Source of the DNA: Sepiola atlantica
Lineage: Eukaryota > Mollusca > Cephalopoda > Sepiida > Sepiolidae
DNA: 64,000 nt
Assembly: GCA_963556195.1 (NCBI GenBank)
Contig: OY744525.1
Coordinates: forward strand, 77,783,844 to 77,847,843
Direction: 5' to 3'
The notes under the pieces are model-generated. The model saw nothing but the letters and a program-made list of their open reading frames with translations, made no database searches and had not been told where the DNA came from. A program made the position numbers and the translations under genes. Shown piece by piece: positions 25,450 to 37,379 of this stretch (within the stretch, counting starts at the first letter, position 1; every line of letters starts with the position of its first letter).

Positions 25450-25628
25450 TGAATTTTAATGTTTTGATACATTTTTTATTTTATTAGTTAAATTCCTAAC
25501 TAAAATATTTTCCTCACTTTTTTATTTATATACAAGCAAATATATTTTTAAAAATAAAAAATAAAATTACTTTGAAATTAAAAATGTATTCACTGCGTAC
25601 ATTCATTCTAAAATAACTCAGTATGCTT

Positions 25629-25670
25629 GGCAGCCATTACACAGACTACACAATACTTAGGATACTTGGC
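25629..25670 (+). promoter_or_regulatory. Conserved protocadherin promoter element, PCDH-3
   Basis: GGCAGCCATTACACAGACTA then CACAATACTTAGGATACTTGG. Same order as in paralogs, with more substitutions in the second half. Confidence 0.6.
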
Positions 25671-25779
25671 TCGTGTGAAAAATACAAAATAAACATGTTT
25701 TAACATTCAAATATAAAAGTATCAGAAATAATCCAGTTGATGTAGCTGATATTTGGCATGAGCAGTTCTAACAACAAAG
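25671..25779 (+). other. PCDH-3 non-coding leader exon (start uncertain)
   Basis: Contains AATCCAGTTGATGTAGCT and ATTTGGCATGAGCAG, ending AACAACAAAG before GTGAGT. Leader intron 25780-27352 is 1.57 kb, the longest of the six, AT-rich with no element recognised. Confidence 0.55.
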
Positions 25780-27421
25780 GTGAGTTTGCCATTAATTTGT
25801 TTTCCTTCATTTTCTTTGTTAATTGAAATGGATGAAGACGGTAGCACAATGATGGAAGTGTAATGGTTTTGTTATGATTGTGTGTGAATGAAATTTTCCA
25901 GTGTATATAACAAAAAAGCACGAGACGATTGTCATAGTTTTGTTTTATTTGGGGTTTCTAATTCTCTTATTAAACTTGAAAATTAAGTGGTTAAAATAAA
26001 TAATATATTTAAATTTTTTAAAGTTATTTTATTTGTTTAATACTTAATAAAAATGTGTGTGTGTCAATGTTTTGTGATTTTACTGCTATACATATTCGCT
26101 AAGTCAGAAGTCTCTCTTTATTAAAAAAAATAATACTAAATCGTTGCTGTCTTAACAATGATTTATTATTATTATTTTTTCTTGATTAAGAGAGACTACT
26201 GACTTACAAAACAATATTTATGAAGATTACCAAATTTCATGTAAGTGTAGTTTTTTTTTAATAATATATTTTTTATCCTTTAAATCTAATTATGCATACT
26301 GAAATGTTTTATTTTAAAAGCATTTTTTACATTTGATTTTCATTTCTATTTTGATCTATCTAGTTATTAATAATATTCTGTGAGGAACTTTTTCAATTGT
26401 AAAAATGCATTCAATACAAAAATCAGTTGATTAACTTGATAGAATTAACAGGGTATTTTGAAATACATTTAAAGTTGTGAATTTATTTTAAATCCTGGTA
26501 TTTTTTTATGCTTTATTGATTAAAATCTACCTATGACTTTATCATTATTAATTTGAGTTTCTTTATTTACTTTTTGTGCTGCTTTAAAAAAAAAGTGGTA
26601 TTTAATTTTAAAATTCTATTGTAAACTCCTGTACCTAAATATTTTTCATTGGCTCATTTTAGCTTTTTTTATCTGGAAGACTTACCATGTACATGCTCTT
26701 TCATACACATTATCTGCAACCAAAAATAATGATCTATTAGATAAGGATAATAATACACATTGAATCAATGTTTATATATTATTTACAGTATATTGCTAGT
26801 TATATAATGCAAACATTTATATTTTCTAATGATACATATTCATTAATTAACAAGATATCTTACTGAGTGGCACAAGATTGCTCTTTAAATTACACCTCTT
26901 AATGGATTAATTTTTTTTTCAAATCCAATTTATTCATTAGATAGTACAAACAGATAACGATATATTAAAGCATAAAGAATAGCCTTAAATCATTATTTCT
27001 TCATTTCATGCACCTTCAAATTTCATTTTTGTTGAAATGTCTATTAGTTCTTCCTTATTTCACAGGTTCAATTTTTTTTACTGTTATTATCATTGATTTC
27101 CATTTTAAATCTGTTTCTCTATATAACAAAAATATGTACAATATAATTAGTCCTTATTTTATTTAGATGTGTTTATTCTGCATTTTCAATTCTATATAAA
27201 TATTAATTCTTAATTCAGGTAAAACCATATTCATAAACTTAAATTGAAATGTAAACATATTTATGTGATATACTTGTATTATCATTTACTTATGAAAATT
27301 ATTAAAATCATAAAAAGTGTTAGATATTTACTATTTTTGCTTAAAATTTCAGAAATTGTGAAGAATGAATTTGACTTTTGAGGATATCAGACAGTAAATA
27401 AAAGATATTATTTTGGAGATA

Positions 27422-29818
27422 ATGTGGGCATCAGCATTTATTTTAATTTCAATTGGACATTTATGTTTTTGTGTGGACCTTACTTATCATATAGAAGAAG
27501 GAAAAAGCCCTGGTACTTATATTGGAGATATTTCTTCAGATTCTCAAGTGATAAAAGATATCCCAACTGAGGATAAAGGATTTATTCAGTTCAATCTTCT
27601 ATTACAAGCTGAAACTGGTATTTCTCCATTATTTGATATCTCAAAGAAATCAGGAAAACTGTACACATCCCAAACTCTGGATGCTGAGTCAATGTGTATT
27701 TTCAAGAAAGAATGTTTTCAAATGATTGATGTTGCTATTCAAAAGGGAACAACTGTAATTACATTATTAGAAATCAAAGTCATCATCCAAGATGTCAATG
27801 ATCATCAACCTGAATTTCCTGATAAAATTGTCAATATAGAATTTTCTGAAGATGATAGTAAAGGAGTTAAACGATCCATACCTCATGCTGTAGATCATGA
27901 TGTGTCATCAATAAATTCACAGATAACGTATCAGCTGAATAAAGAAAAAAACGAACCTTTTTCATTGTCTGTCTCCAAAAATCTTGATGGTACATCTAAA
28001 TTAGTCTTCAGTCTTGAAAAAAGACTTGACAGAGAAACGAAAAACTCTTACAACATTCAAGTAATTGCTAAAGATAGTGGTTCACCACCAAAACAAAGCA
28101 TTTTAGATGTTCACATTTCTGTTATCGATGTCAATGATAATCCACCAATCTTCTCTCAGAATATCTATAATGTTTCTATTCAGAATATACATGACAAAAC
28201 AAAACCAGTTGCTATTATTTCTGCTACAGACTTAGATTCAGGTAAGAACAGCAAAATCCTGTATCATTACAGCACAAAAACGTTGGATTTTGCAAAACAG
28301 TTATTCCAACTAAATGAAGAGAATGGTGAAATCCTTTTGAATAAGAATCCAACTTTAGGACAACAATCAACTTACGAGCTGTATGTTCAAGCAAAAGATG
28401 GAGGCAACCCCTCTCTAAGTTCTATTGCTATAGTCCACATCAATGTGATCAACCAAGAAAATAATCCACCAAAAATAAAAGTGACTTTTGTCTCCACATC
28501 ACTGGACAATACAGTGCAGATTTCTGAAGACATCAAAGTGGGAAGTTTCATTGCTTATGTGAAAGTGAGCGACCAAGATGAAGGACAGAATGGGCAAGTA
28601 AAATGTGAACTAAACCATGATAAATTTCAACTTCGTATCATGGACAAGCAAAAATATCAAGTAATTGTAAAAAGTACATTAGACAGAGAAAAAGAAGAAC
28701 ACCACGATATTATCATCATTTGTAAAGATAAAGGATCTCCTCCTTTGAAAAGTAAAAGCAGGTTTTCAATTAAAGTAACAGATTTCAATGATGTACAACC
28801 ACAGTTTGCAAAACAGTTATTTGAATTCTTTATTGATGAAAACAAAAGATCAAAAATTCCTATTGGCAGCATCAATGCCACAGATCCAGACTTGGGACTT
28901 GGAGGTAAACTGTCTTTTTCTTTACTGACAACCAATAAACAATTTGTACCATTTCGAATCACTGAAACTGGATTAATCTCTTCAATTATGTCTTTAGACC
29001 ATGAGTTTCAAGATACTTATAATTTTGAAGTGTTTGTAAAAGACAAAGGAAGTCCATCATTGAATAACACAGTGAATGTGATTGTTAAGGTGAGAGATGA
29101 AAATGATAATGCTCCATATTTCACATTTCCCAGTGTTAATCCTTATAATATGGATGTAACATATTACCCCCATCATACAAAGAACATCAGCCAGATAAAG
29201 GCATCAGACAGTGACAGTCAAGAGAATGCATTTCTAAAATATGAAATAATCAGAGGCAATAGCAAACAGATATTCAGCATCAACCAGTACACTGGTTTGT
29301 TATGTTCAACTCATGTCCTAAGCCAACAAGATGCTGGCTCATATGAGCTGGAGTTTCTAGTGAAGGACAGTGGTAGCCCAGTTCTATCAGCCAGAACTAC
29401 TGTATATTTGACACTGACCGTAAGCAACAAGACATCAGAAATGTTAAATGCTGTTAACATCAAAAAAGATAACAAGATCCACCTGACTTCAGCAATTATC
29501 ATTGTGTCTGTAGCAGTGACAATAGCTGTGATCATTACAGCTTCAATCTCAGTGTGTATCCTTCGCTGTTGCAATCCTCGAAGTGTTCCAGTAGCAGAAG
29601 GCGGATATGTGAGTAGTGGTCAGAGACATTTGATAAGTCCTCCTTACCCAGCAAATCCTTGGTCTAATGTTGCTCTTCCTACAAGTGATGCAGTTGGTAT
29701 GAGAAGAAACAGTCAACCACCAACACCCAGAATGCAAACCCATCCTTACTCAAGTGCTCAACACATGCTATCATCTCAGACACCAAAACCACAGCCAGCC
29801 CCAGATTCTGTATCACAG
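27422..29818 (+). CDS. PCDH-3 exon 1: protocadherin ectodomain, TM, proximal tail
   Basis: 799 residues from the ATG at 27422 (MWASAFILISIGHLC...). The frame opens earlier at a TTG, which is not used as the start here. Signal peptide about 1-18; EC1 has CX5C (C-IFKKE-C); EC2 carries an intact LDRE; linkers are DVNDH, DVNDN, NQENN, DFNDV and DENDN; membrane helix about 691-713; ends SVSQ before GTAAAT. EC1-EC4 are the most divergent of the six. From about 28870 (INATDPD of EC5) to about 29755 the DNA becomes almost identical to the others, an abrupt switch that suggests gene conversion. Joined protein: 948 residues. Confidence 0.95.
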
Positions 29819-30906
29819 GTAAATAATGTTTTTAGTTTTTTTTATTCATATAACCTTCATAATGAATCTGAGTTACATTTATCATCGAATATTAAAACTG
29901 GCAATTTTTGTGTCTTGTAGATATGAGATCTCGAATATTTATGAAAAAATATCAATGCACAGATTTGTTTTAACTTTCTCTTCTTATCAAATTATAAATG
30001 CACTAGCAGGACCCCCTGCCCGACGTTGCCTGGGAGAAATATAAAAGAATGAGAAAAATTTAATTTTACCCGAAAAGCATATCTGAAAAATAGCACGATC
30101 CTGGTCCGTAACCTGCAGAAGTACCTTTTTCTCTCTTAGGACAGAAAGGTTTTCTAGAAAGACAAATCCTTCTAGATTGTGACAATTGTAATTTTTGTCC
30201 CAATGCGAAGGGCCCCATTTTATGGGGAGATGTATTTTCCCCAATTAATCGAGGAGTTTATGGACCCGGGCCTATTTTTTTTTTGTAAATAGGATTAAAG
30301 TTAAAATAGATTGTTTACAATATCGTATGTTTATTAAATTGTACGGTGAAAGTACAAAATAGTTAACATACTTAATTGGGGGAAATCCATGTCCTTGCCC
30401 AAAGGAGCCCTGCGAATTGGGCCCAAAAGAAAAATTTGCGCAGTCTAGAAGGATTTCTCCTACACTGATCGATGAGAGAAAAGGATACTTCTGCAGTTTA
30501 TGGATCCAGACCGTGTCCCCCTTCTCGATTCCCCATGTTAAGGTTTCTTATTCCGTTTATGATACCTTTGTTATAAGTACTATGTTTTGATGATTTAAAA
30601 ATGAAATAATAATCAGTGTTACGAATATTAGTTCCTTATTTAATATTATCTACAGTAATATGGGAAAATGAGTAAGCTACCCTCTGTATTACGTTTTTGG
30701 GAGAGTCAGGCATAGGGGTCTAATAATAGTATTTATTGACTGAGGATGATATTAAATGAAAGTGTTTGTCAAAACATGCTTGAGTGAAGTAGATAAATGA
30801 TGTGGTGAGTTTCCTATGGTACATGTGGTTATTTTGTTACTCTTGTCAAAGTTACAGGAGAAAAACCAATCCACTTTATACATATAGAACAGTGTATTTG
30901 TTATAT

Positions 30907-30938
<32 letters not shown>

Positions 30939-31410
30939 TATGTTAGAATTTTAGAAAGAAGGATCAACAAATCAAATAGACACACACTTTTACTATAAAT
31001 ATAGACATTGGAGTCCCCGCTTTTTAAATTAGGTCCTTTGGATTCCCCTTTTGTTTTCTGTTTTTGTTCTTATTTTCTGTTCTGCTCTTATCTTCTTTCC
31101 TTTTGCTAATATAAACTTCTGTGTATATTTTATATATATATTTTGAGTACATATATATCCATATGTTTTTTTATTTTTTTATATATGTATATGTATGTAT
31201 GTATTTGTATATCTTTCCCTCTCTACATAGATTTAAATTTATTATACCTTATCACTATATATATCCCCCAAAATTTAAGATCTTCTCGTTCTTTGCCACT
31301 TTTGCCTTTTTCTCTCTTTTGCACACAACAGTTTGGTGAAACGCTGAGTTTTAGGTCTTCCAATATTCCATTTTAATTCATATCGTCGGATTTATTTTAT
31401 CCTTTTATTG

Positions 31411-31445
<35 letters not shown>

Positions 31446-31478
31446 TAAAATAATGGATGTGCATTTTGCCGTCTATAC

Positions 31479-31625
31479 AGCTCTTCAGCATGGCTTAATT
31501 TTGGCTAAATTTTAAACCAGGATTACAGTTACTGTAGTCTGGCGCCCTTACCATTAGTCTACGGATCCTCATCAGAATTATTGGCACATTTTATCGCTCA
31601 TAAATGTGTACACATTAAATTTGTA
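31479..31625 (-). repeat. Diverged tRNA-derived SINE-like copy 1
   Basis: Read on the - strand it has TCCGTAGACTAATGGTAAGG, which fits a pol III A box, and then GGTTTAAAATT, which resembles a B box, about 40 bp apart. A related copy lies 325 bp downstream in the same orientation. It is too degenerate to call a tRNA gene. Confidence 0.45.
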
Positions 31626-31803
31626 ATTGTTTTGGGCGATAGAGACAAATAAACGAGTTCAATTATCTACGGTGTAGCATTTATCTAAATGCTAAGAGGG
31701 AGTCACCTTCATTACACTGTGTGTCATGCCCTATATATGGGGATGTCTATATATTATTTTATTTAGAAAATAATTATCTACACACGCACGTTTCATCGTC
31801 TAC

Positions 31804-31947
31804 ATGGCACTTCAGCATGGCTGTATTTTAATGAGATTCAAAATTGCGACAACAGTCACTGTAGTCCAGCATTCTTACCCTTAAGTTATGGAACCGTGCC
31901 AGAATTACTGAGACATTTTATCACTAATAAATGTGTACACATTAATT
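31804..31947 (-). repeat. Diverged tRNA-derived SINE-like copy 2
   Basis: Aligns with copy 1 over about 145 bp (CTTCAGCATGGCT...ATAAATGTGTACACATTAA). A-box-like and B-box-like parts are further decayed. The two copies plus intervening DNA look like a local direct duplication. Confidence 0.45.
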
Positions 31948-31980
<33 letters not shown>

Positions 31981-32721
31981 TTATATATACACACACACAC
32001 ACTAGTGGAATCCCATTGAATTCAATGGTTGCTTTCTTCATCTATCTCTATAATGCATGGACGGCGCCCCCCCCCCCCCAGTTTACGGTCATCAATAAGG
32101 AAGTTATATATGCATGTGTGTAACCGCCCCCTCCCACACACACACTTTTATAACTGTCAGCCGGTCCTGTAATTTACTATTAATGAGAATAATTTTTTGA
32201 AATAATAAATGTATGTATGGTTTAATATTATTAAGAAAATCTTTTCTCTTCCTTCTTCCATAAAAATAATTATCATTGTCAAATAAATATTCTTGAAATA
32301 AAATTAAACGAATGTCACTTTTTGAATTTATTTAAAATTGTAAGAATTAAATTATATTAAAATTATATTAGAATGAAAAGAGTAGGTTTTTAAAAGCGAT
32401 TGGCCAACAAAATTCAATTTTGGAACAATTTATTCTGAAATTTTTTTACCTTAGCGACATTCGTTAATTTTTAATTACTTTCTTGCATTTTGTTTTTGGT
32501 GATCAAGCAATGTCATTTTTTTAAATGGATGTGAAATGTGATAATATATATACAAAAATGAATAATCATATTATTATACAGATGTTTGCTTGTTTGAAAT
32601 CTTTTTCACTGAATTGTATATTTAAAAGCTTAGTGTAATGAAGGATAACTATATGGTATGGTTTTCATCAAGGAATTATCTTGAGTTCTATAAAGTCATT
32701 AAATTCTATTTTATTTTTTAG

Positions 32722-32878
32722 ATGTATATTCAAGATATAGCATTGCCAAGTGGCAGTGACAGAAGCAAAAGGACAGATAAGGCAATACAAGAATTTTCAA
32801 GACAAAGTTCTGTAAAGTCTTCTCACACTAATAATAGACAAGGTTGGGCTGATGCAGAACATGGTGAAAATATTTCAG
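32722..32878 (+). CDS. PCDH-3 exon 2: cytoplasmic segment
   Basis: 157 nt after TTTTTTAG; encodes MYIQDIALPSGSDR, a basic stretch, RQSSVKSSHTNNRQGW and ends in phase 1 at TTTCAG/GTAATA. It is two codons shorter than the usual 163 nt but keeps the frame. Confidence 0.85.
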
Positions 32879-33014
32879 GTAATATATGTACATTTTTATA
32901 ATTCTATCAAGTTTATCAAGGCAATAGACATGGGATTTGTCTGAACAAACTACATGTTTTTTCTTCCCTGCCACACTCCTATGTACTGCAGTAAAATTTT
33001 CTTCTGGGATGCCC

Positions 33015-33305
33015 TTATGAATAATTATTCATTACGACCCTCTTAATTATCTCCATGCCCTCAAAATGGGTATCTTTGATGATTCCCTTTGGGTAAAGAA
33101 AAAAGTCACATGTAGCAAAATCAGGTGAATCGAAGGATGTTCTGATACAGTAATGTTCTTCTTGGTCAGGAAGAATCAGATGCTCAAGGTGTTGTGTGAC
33201 AGTGTATTGTTGTGATGATGATGAAGAAGAAGAGGTGTAAATAAAAACATGTGGAAATAAATATAATGGATGCAGAAAACTAAAATGACAGTTATATACT
33301 CCCAA
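33015..33305 (-). mobile_element. Decayed mariner-type transposase fragment
   Basis: The - strand frame includes SPDFATCDFFLYPKGIIKDT and HFEGMEIIKRVV. This is recognisable as the third-Asp region of a mariner DD34D transposase (typical form YSPDLAPCDFFLFPK). Upstream residues are scrambled and no terminal inverted repeats were found. A different copy from the element at 53244-54418. Confidence 0.5.
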
Positions 33306-34549
33306 GATATCAAGTTAGATGATAATATAATTTGCTCATGCCTCTTTCACATGTAGCTCAAATGGCACACCCAGTCTCATTACTTTTCAGACACACCTTA
33401 TATACTACATTTTTATATAAAACTAGACAACTTATAATCTGTTGGGTCAACGTTGATATATTGTTCATTAGTGTATACATTTGTGCCCTTAATCGATTGC
33501 GAAGGTAAATAAATAGATATTTTAAAAGTACATCCAGAGAGAGAATAAAGTTGCTGTCTGCTTTCAATTTAAGGGAAAGTAGCAGGATATGTTAGTTACA
33601 ATAAAAAAAATAAACACATTTTTACCATTTTTCATGCTGTTGATGAATAAAAAATATATTTACGTCATCCAATCAAAACCTTTGTTGACATGGTGACTGA
33701 TCAGACAGACAACTGTTTACAGGTTGACTCATTATTTACATTATTTATTTATTAATGTCATCCTCTTATGTTGTTACTACTACTACTACTACTACTATTC
33801 CCATCCTCTCACTTCTTGTCTCATTCACCCTTCCTCATACAATCTAATACATTCAATGTGCAAACAAACAAGCAAGATTATTTAAGTTTTAGTATTCTAT
33901 AGATATACTTAAATATTTGTATCAAGTTTATTTAAACTAGTATAAACCTATATTGATGACAATGAACGATTTGAAATGTATATTATTTTTACATTTTTAT
34001 TGTCAGTGTTTTTTACTCCCATTAAGAAGAGTGGATGTTTTACAATTTAAGGAAGAATTTTTTACTTTAAAACAAAAAATGTCATTTTTAGATCTTATCT
34101 AAAATGGAAATATAAAATCAATGACCAGATGAAAATAGGACAAATATGTATGAAATTTTCTGTTGATGTCGTTTTGATCCCTGATGCTGTTTTATGCATA
34201 CTAATTTTTGAAAGCTAAACAACGATATACTCATTGAAAACCAACCTCTTCACTTGAAAAAGGAGGAATATGGTACTTGATTGGGGGGGGGGGGGGGTAT
34301 AATTTAGTATGCCTGTTACCGCAGGTATTTCTTATAATATTTCTAATTAAAAATAGTCCTTACTCAGTATCAGTATTATCATGGCAATATATATAAGGTG
34401 TTGTAAAAGTTAAGGAACCGGTGTCACAAAATCTTTAGTTAAATTCCAAGCAATGAACATTATAGTTTACTATTCAAAATACCATCTTTTGAGTCTAATG
34501 CACTTTCTAATCCTTCTCTGTCATGCATCTATGCATTGCTAGAATACTT

Positions 34550-34630
34550 TTTATTAGAAATCAGTGTTATCACCCAAGATGTCAATGATCAAAACCCTGA
34601 GTTTCCTGATTAAATGTGTATATTTTTGAG
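34550..34630 (+). pseudogene. Fossil fragment of protocadherin EC1/EC2 junction
   Basis: TTATTAGAAATCAGTGTTAT, CACCCAAGATGTCAATGATC and GAGTTTCCTGAT match the exon 1 sequence that encodes LLEIKVIIQDVNDHQPEFPD (compare 27767-27825). A stop codon follows directly and flanks do not align, so it is a dead remnant lying inside PCDH-3 intron 2. Confidence 0.75.
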
Positions 34631-35158
34631 AATGTTTACATTTATTTTTAGACTTCGTTCTAGTTATTAGTGCTATACTTCAAAGTGTAATGAACTTCAT
34701 TTAAAGCATATGGATGTTTTTCTTTTCTGTCTTTTTAAGTAATGGAAATGGTGTGTAATAGTGATTATAGGTGTGGACTGGGCTCAGTCTGTCGGACCTA
34801 CTGCATTACTTTCACTAATACCATTGGGAAAATATGAATCCATATGGATTAAATAGTAAGGTAGACTAAACTCTCAAGCTTGGACTTCTACTTGCCACTG
34901 AACTCAAGCAATACCACTTCAAGAGAGGTGTTGTTGAAAATTGTGAAACCCTTGCTATACTATAGACTCCTCGGGAACAAACCATTATAAGGGGTATCCA
35001 TTGTCTCTTGACACTGAAAAAAAACTAAACTTTAAAAGTAAATGACAGCTTGATTTGGACAATTATACAAAGTATGCTTTAATTTTTTATTATGGTTTGT
35101 TGCTTAAGCCTTTTTTTAAGGCATCTGTAAAACTATATTTCCTTTTTTTTTTTTTCAG

Positions 35159-35451
35159 AGATATATCCTTCACAATACTGTAATTCCCCTCCTTCACAAA
35201 GTTATCCTCAGCAGACCACAGAGATGAAATCCTTAGGACAAACAGTCAGTTATCCCAGTGATACTACTATTGTAGCTAGAGGCTTTTATACACCCTACAT
35301 TAATGAAAATATTTCTCAGGCAGATTCAAAGTCTTATTCAGGTGTTGAAAGTAGCAGTGGCACTTCTGGTAGACTTATACACTCAAGCAATTTACCTGCA
35401 AGTGGTAGTCAAACTTCTATCAACAGACCACTGCCTCCTGTGCCTCACTAA
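35159..35451 (+). CDS. PCDH-3 exon 3: C-terminal tail
   Basis: A long T tract and CAG acceptor precede AG-ATATATCC, giving (E)IYPSQYCNSPPSQ, SYPSDTTIVARGFYTPYINE, then a longer Ser/Gly stretch than in paralogs and the end RPLPPVPH, TAA at 35449-35451. An acceptor two bases later (AGAG) would break the frame, so the first AG is chosen. The YINE site keeps the YxN pattern. Confidence 0.88.
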
Positions 35452-36066
35452 ACTATGTTTCAATAAATATTTTTTAGTTATATCATATGTTGTTACATAT
35501 TTTCCCTTGCATAAAGTAATAGTTATATAATAAATAGTAAATGCAAATATTTTTTTGAGAATATTATAACTTTGATAGTTTTAGCATTAGGAGTAAGTGT
35601 GTTATCATACATAGTAAAATTATTTTTATTTTTTACATAATGAAGTTATATTATATTTAAATTTTTAGATTGTAATTTAGATAAAATCCTTCTTTTTTTT
35701 ATATATGTATTCTGTTTTAATAATATATTCCTTCTTATATTTAGTCTTAATATTTAATTTTGAAAATAATATGTCAAAATGTAATTTAAAATTAATTTTA
35801 AAGATTTTGTAAATTTTATACGAAAATTAGAAAATCCTAAATTGGTTTAACAATCTTTCCTTAATATTTTCCTCTACACAACATATATAAAACTATTTAA
35901 TTTACTTCTATAAATTTATTATAACTTGCTTAGACCATCAAAATTTAGATATGCAATACGTATTAATTCTATAATATATAAACTAAAATTGATTTAATAA
36001 TATAAAATACAAATGACTTCAAATTTGTTCATATGACATTAAATCGTTTTACTTCATTGTTAGAGT
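35452..36066. other. Intergenic DNA between PCDH-3 and PCDH-4
   Basis: AT-rich. AATAAA at 35529-35534 could serve PCDH-3. No other feature. Confidence 0.45.
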
Positions 36067-36130
36067 GATAGAAAGAAGAAAGTAGACTGTAAGGGAAGAA
36101 TAGGCCCATCTGCCTATTGCATCTTGGGAA
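36067..36130 (+). promoter_or_regulatory. Upstream conserved block, PCDH-4
   Basis: GATAGAAAGAAGAAAGTAGA...GAAGAATAG and then TATTGCATCTTGGGAA. Nearly the same as at PCDH-2, including the preceding TTTTACTT.ATTGTTAGA. Confidence 0.5.
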
Positions 36131-36287
36131 CCTATTATATTTTCTTCAAAATTTAGCAATTGTTTTTTTAATGTATAAATATGCAGATACTTCTATTTTT
36201 AAAAAATATTAAAAATATGAAACCCAATATACATTCTTTACTTTAAAAAAAAATCACCTCCTCCCCATACTCCAAGAAATAATATAG

Positions 36288-36325
36288 TAGCCATTACTCA
36301 GGCAACACAGTAGGTAGGACTTTGT
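36288..36325 (+). promoter_or_regulatory. Conserved protocadherin promoter element, PCDH-4
   Basis: GTAGCCATTACTCAGGCAAC then ACAGTAGGTAGGACTTTGT. The most diverged of the six copies, but order and position are kept. Confidence 0.5.
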
Positions 36326-36416
36326 ACAACTCTAAAAAAAAATATAATACGTATTACAGAAATATAGTAACAGAGCTAAAATAGCTCTTAGATGGCATGA
36401 AAAAATAAAGACTAAG
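36326..36416 (+). other. PCDH-4 non-coding leader exon (start uncertain)
   Basis: Contains AATAGCTCTTAGATGGCATGAA and ends AAGACTAAG before GTAAGT. Leader intron 36417-37333 is AT-rich; its acceptor is TTGTTTTCAG. The downstream 5' UTR has a short ATG-GTT-ATC-TGA reading frame at 37337. Confidence 0.5.
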
Positions 36417-37379
36417 GTAAGTTGATATATATTGAATACTTTTTGCTTCTTTTGTCACATAAATAATAGAAAACCGTCTTAAATTGGACAGGCTGATAAA
36501 TCTAATAATGGTTGATTTATGCAATATTTTTATTTTGTTAAATTAAAAATTGGTTATAAGAACTTGTTATATTTATTTCATAGTTATATTTTTTGTACAT
36601 AATATGTATTATTTATTACTGTTATAGTTGAATTATAATAAAATGTGAAATAGCATCAAAAAGTACAAATTGTCCACAAATAATTGAATATCCGAATAAT
36701 AATAGATTGATTTTTGTCATGAATAATTTCTTCATTTTTTCCTTGTAAATAATGGAACACATTTTACCTGATTTATATCATTATTAAAAAAAATCTGTTA
36801 TAAACTTAAACGTATGATGCTTTTAAAACTTGGATTATCATTTTAATATTGCTCATTTTATAAATTATTTGTTTATCATTTTTGACAAATGCATTCATTT
36901 TGAAATTTACTTTGATATCGATATTATTTGTATAACTAATATTCAATTCTTTGATATATTTCTAAAGCAAATTATTCCTATTAATATCCTTTGTTAGGTT
37001 AATATATAATTTACTTCTTTCAAAGTTTTAAATTACTTTGCATCAAAGTAATTACAAAGCTCGCAAATCATAAAAAAATTATCTGAGAAATATTTTTTAT
37101 CTGTTAATCATTGACTAAAAAATGCTTTGTTTTAATTTTAATGAAATGATACACTTGGTGTTTCAGAAAAATAATTATAAATGTCTAATATATCAAAACA
37201 GATTATAAAAAAACTAAATATTATAAATTCAATTTGAAATACTTGAAAACTTACAATTTAACTAGTATATATGCAGAAATTTATATTATAATATTATAGA
37301 ATTAATATGTATTGTTGAATACCTTGTTTTCAGAGATGGTTATCTGATGAATGGTTGAGGAAATTTATTTCTTAAAAAA

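Larger units (their letters stand above)
29819..32721. repeat. PCDH-3 intron 1: dispersed repeats and microsatellites
   Basis: A copy of the CTAGCAGGACC family starts at 30003 and extends to about 30560; CTTCTAGA motifs occur near 30169 and, in reverse, near 30444. (TA)n tracts lie near 30906, 31411 and 31946. Two tRNA-like SINE-type copies are annotated separately. No host exon is seen. Confidence 0.6.
32879..35158. other. PCDH-3 intron 2
   Basis: Holds a mariner relic near 33015-33305, a (TAC)n-type run near 33776-33796, a G run at 34284-34297, and a fossil protocadherin fragment at 34550-34630 (separate entries). The rest is AT-rich with nothing recognised. Confidence 0.55.

Noticed and set aside
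27413..27421. Earlier TTG start for PCDH-3 (and at 60754 for PCDH-6)
   Set aside because: Eukaryotic initiation is expected at ATG; the ATGs at 27422 and 60763 give signal peptides aligned with the paralogs.
31479..31625. Functional tRNA gene
   Set aside because: Only box-like remnants are present; a full cloverleaf could not be drawn and a diverged twin lies nearby, which fits a SINE.
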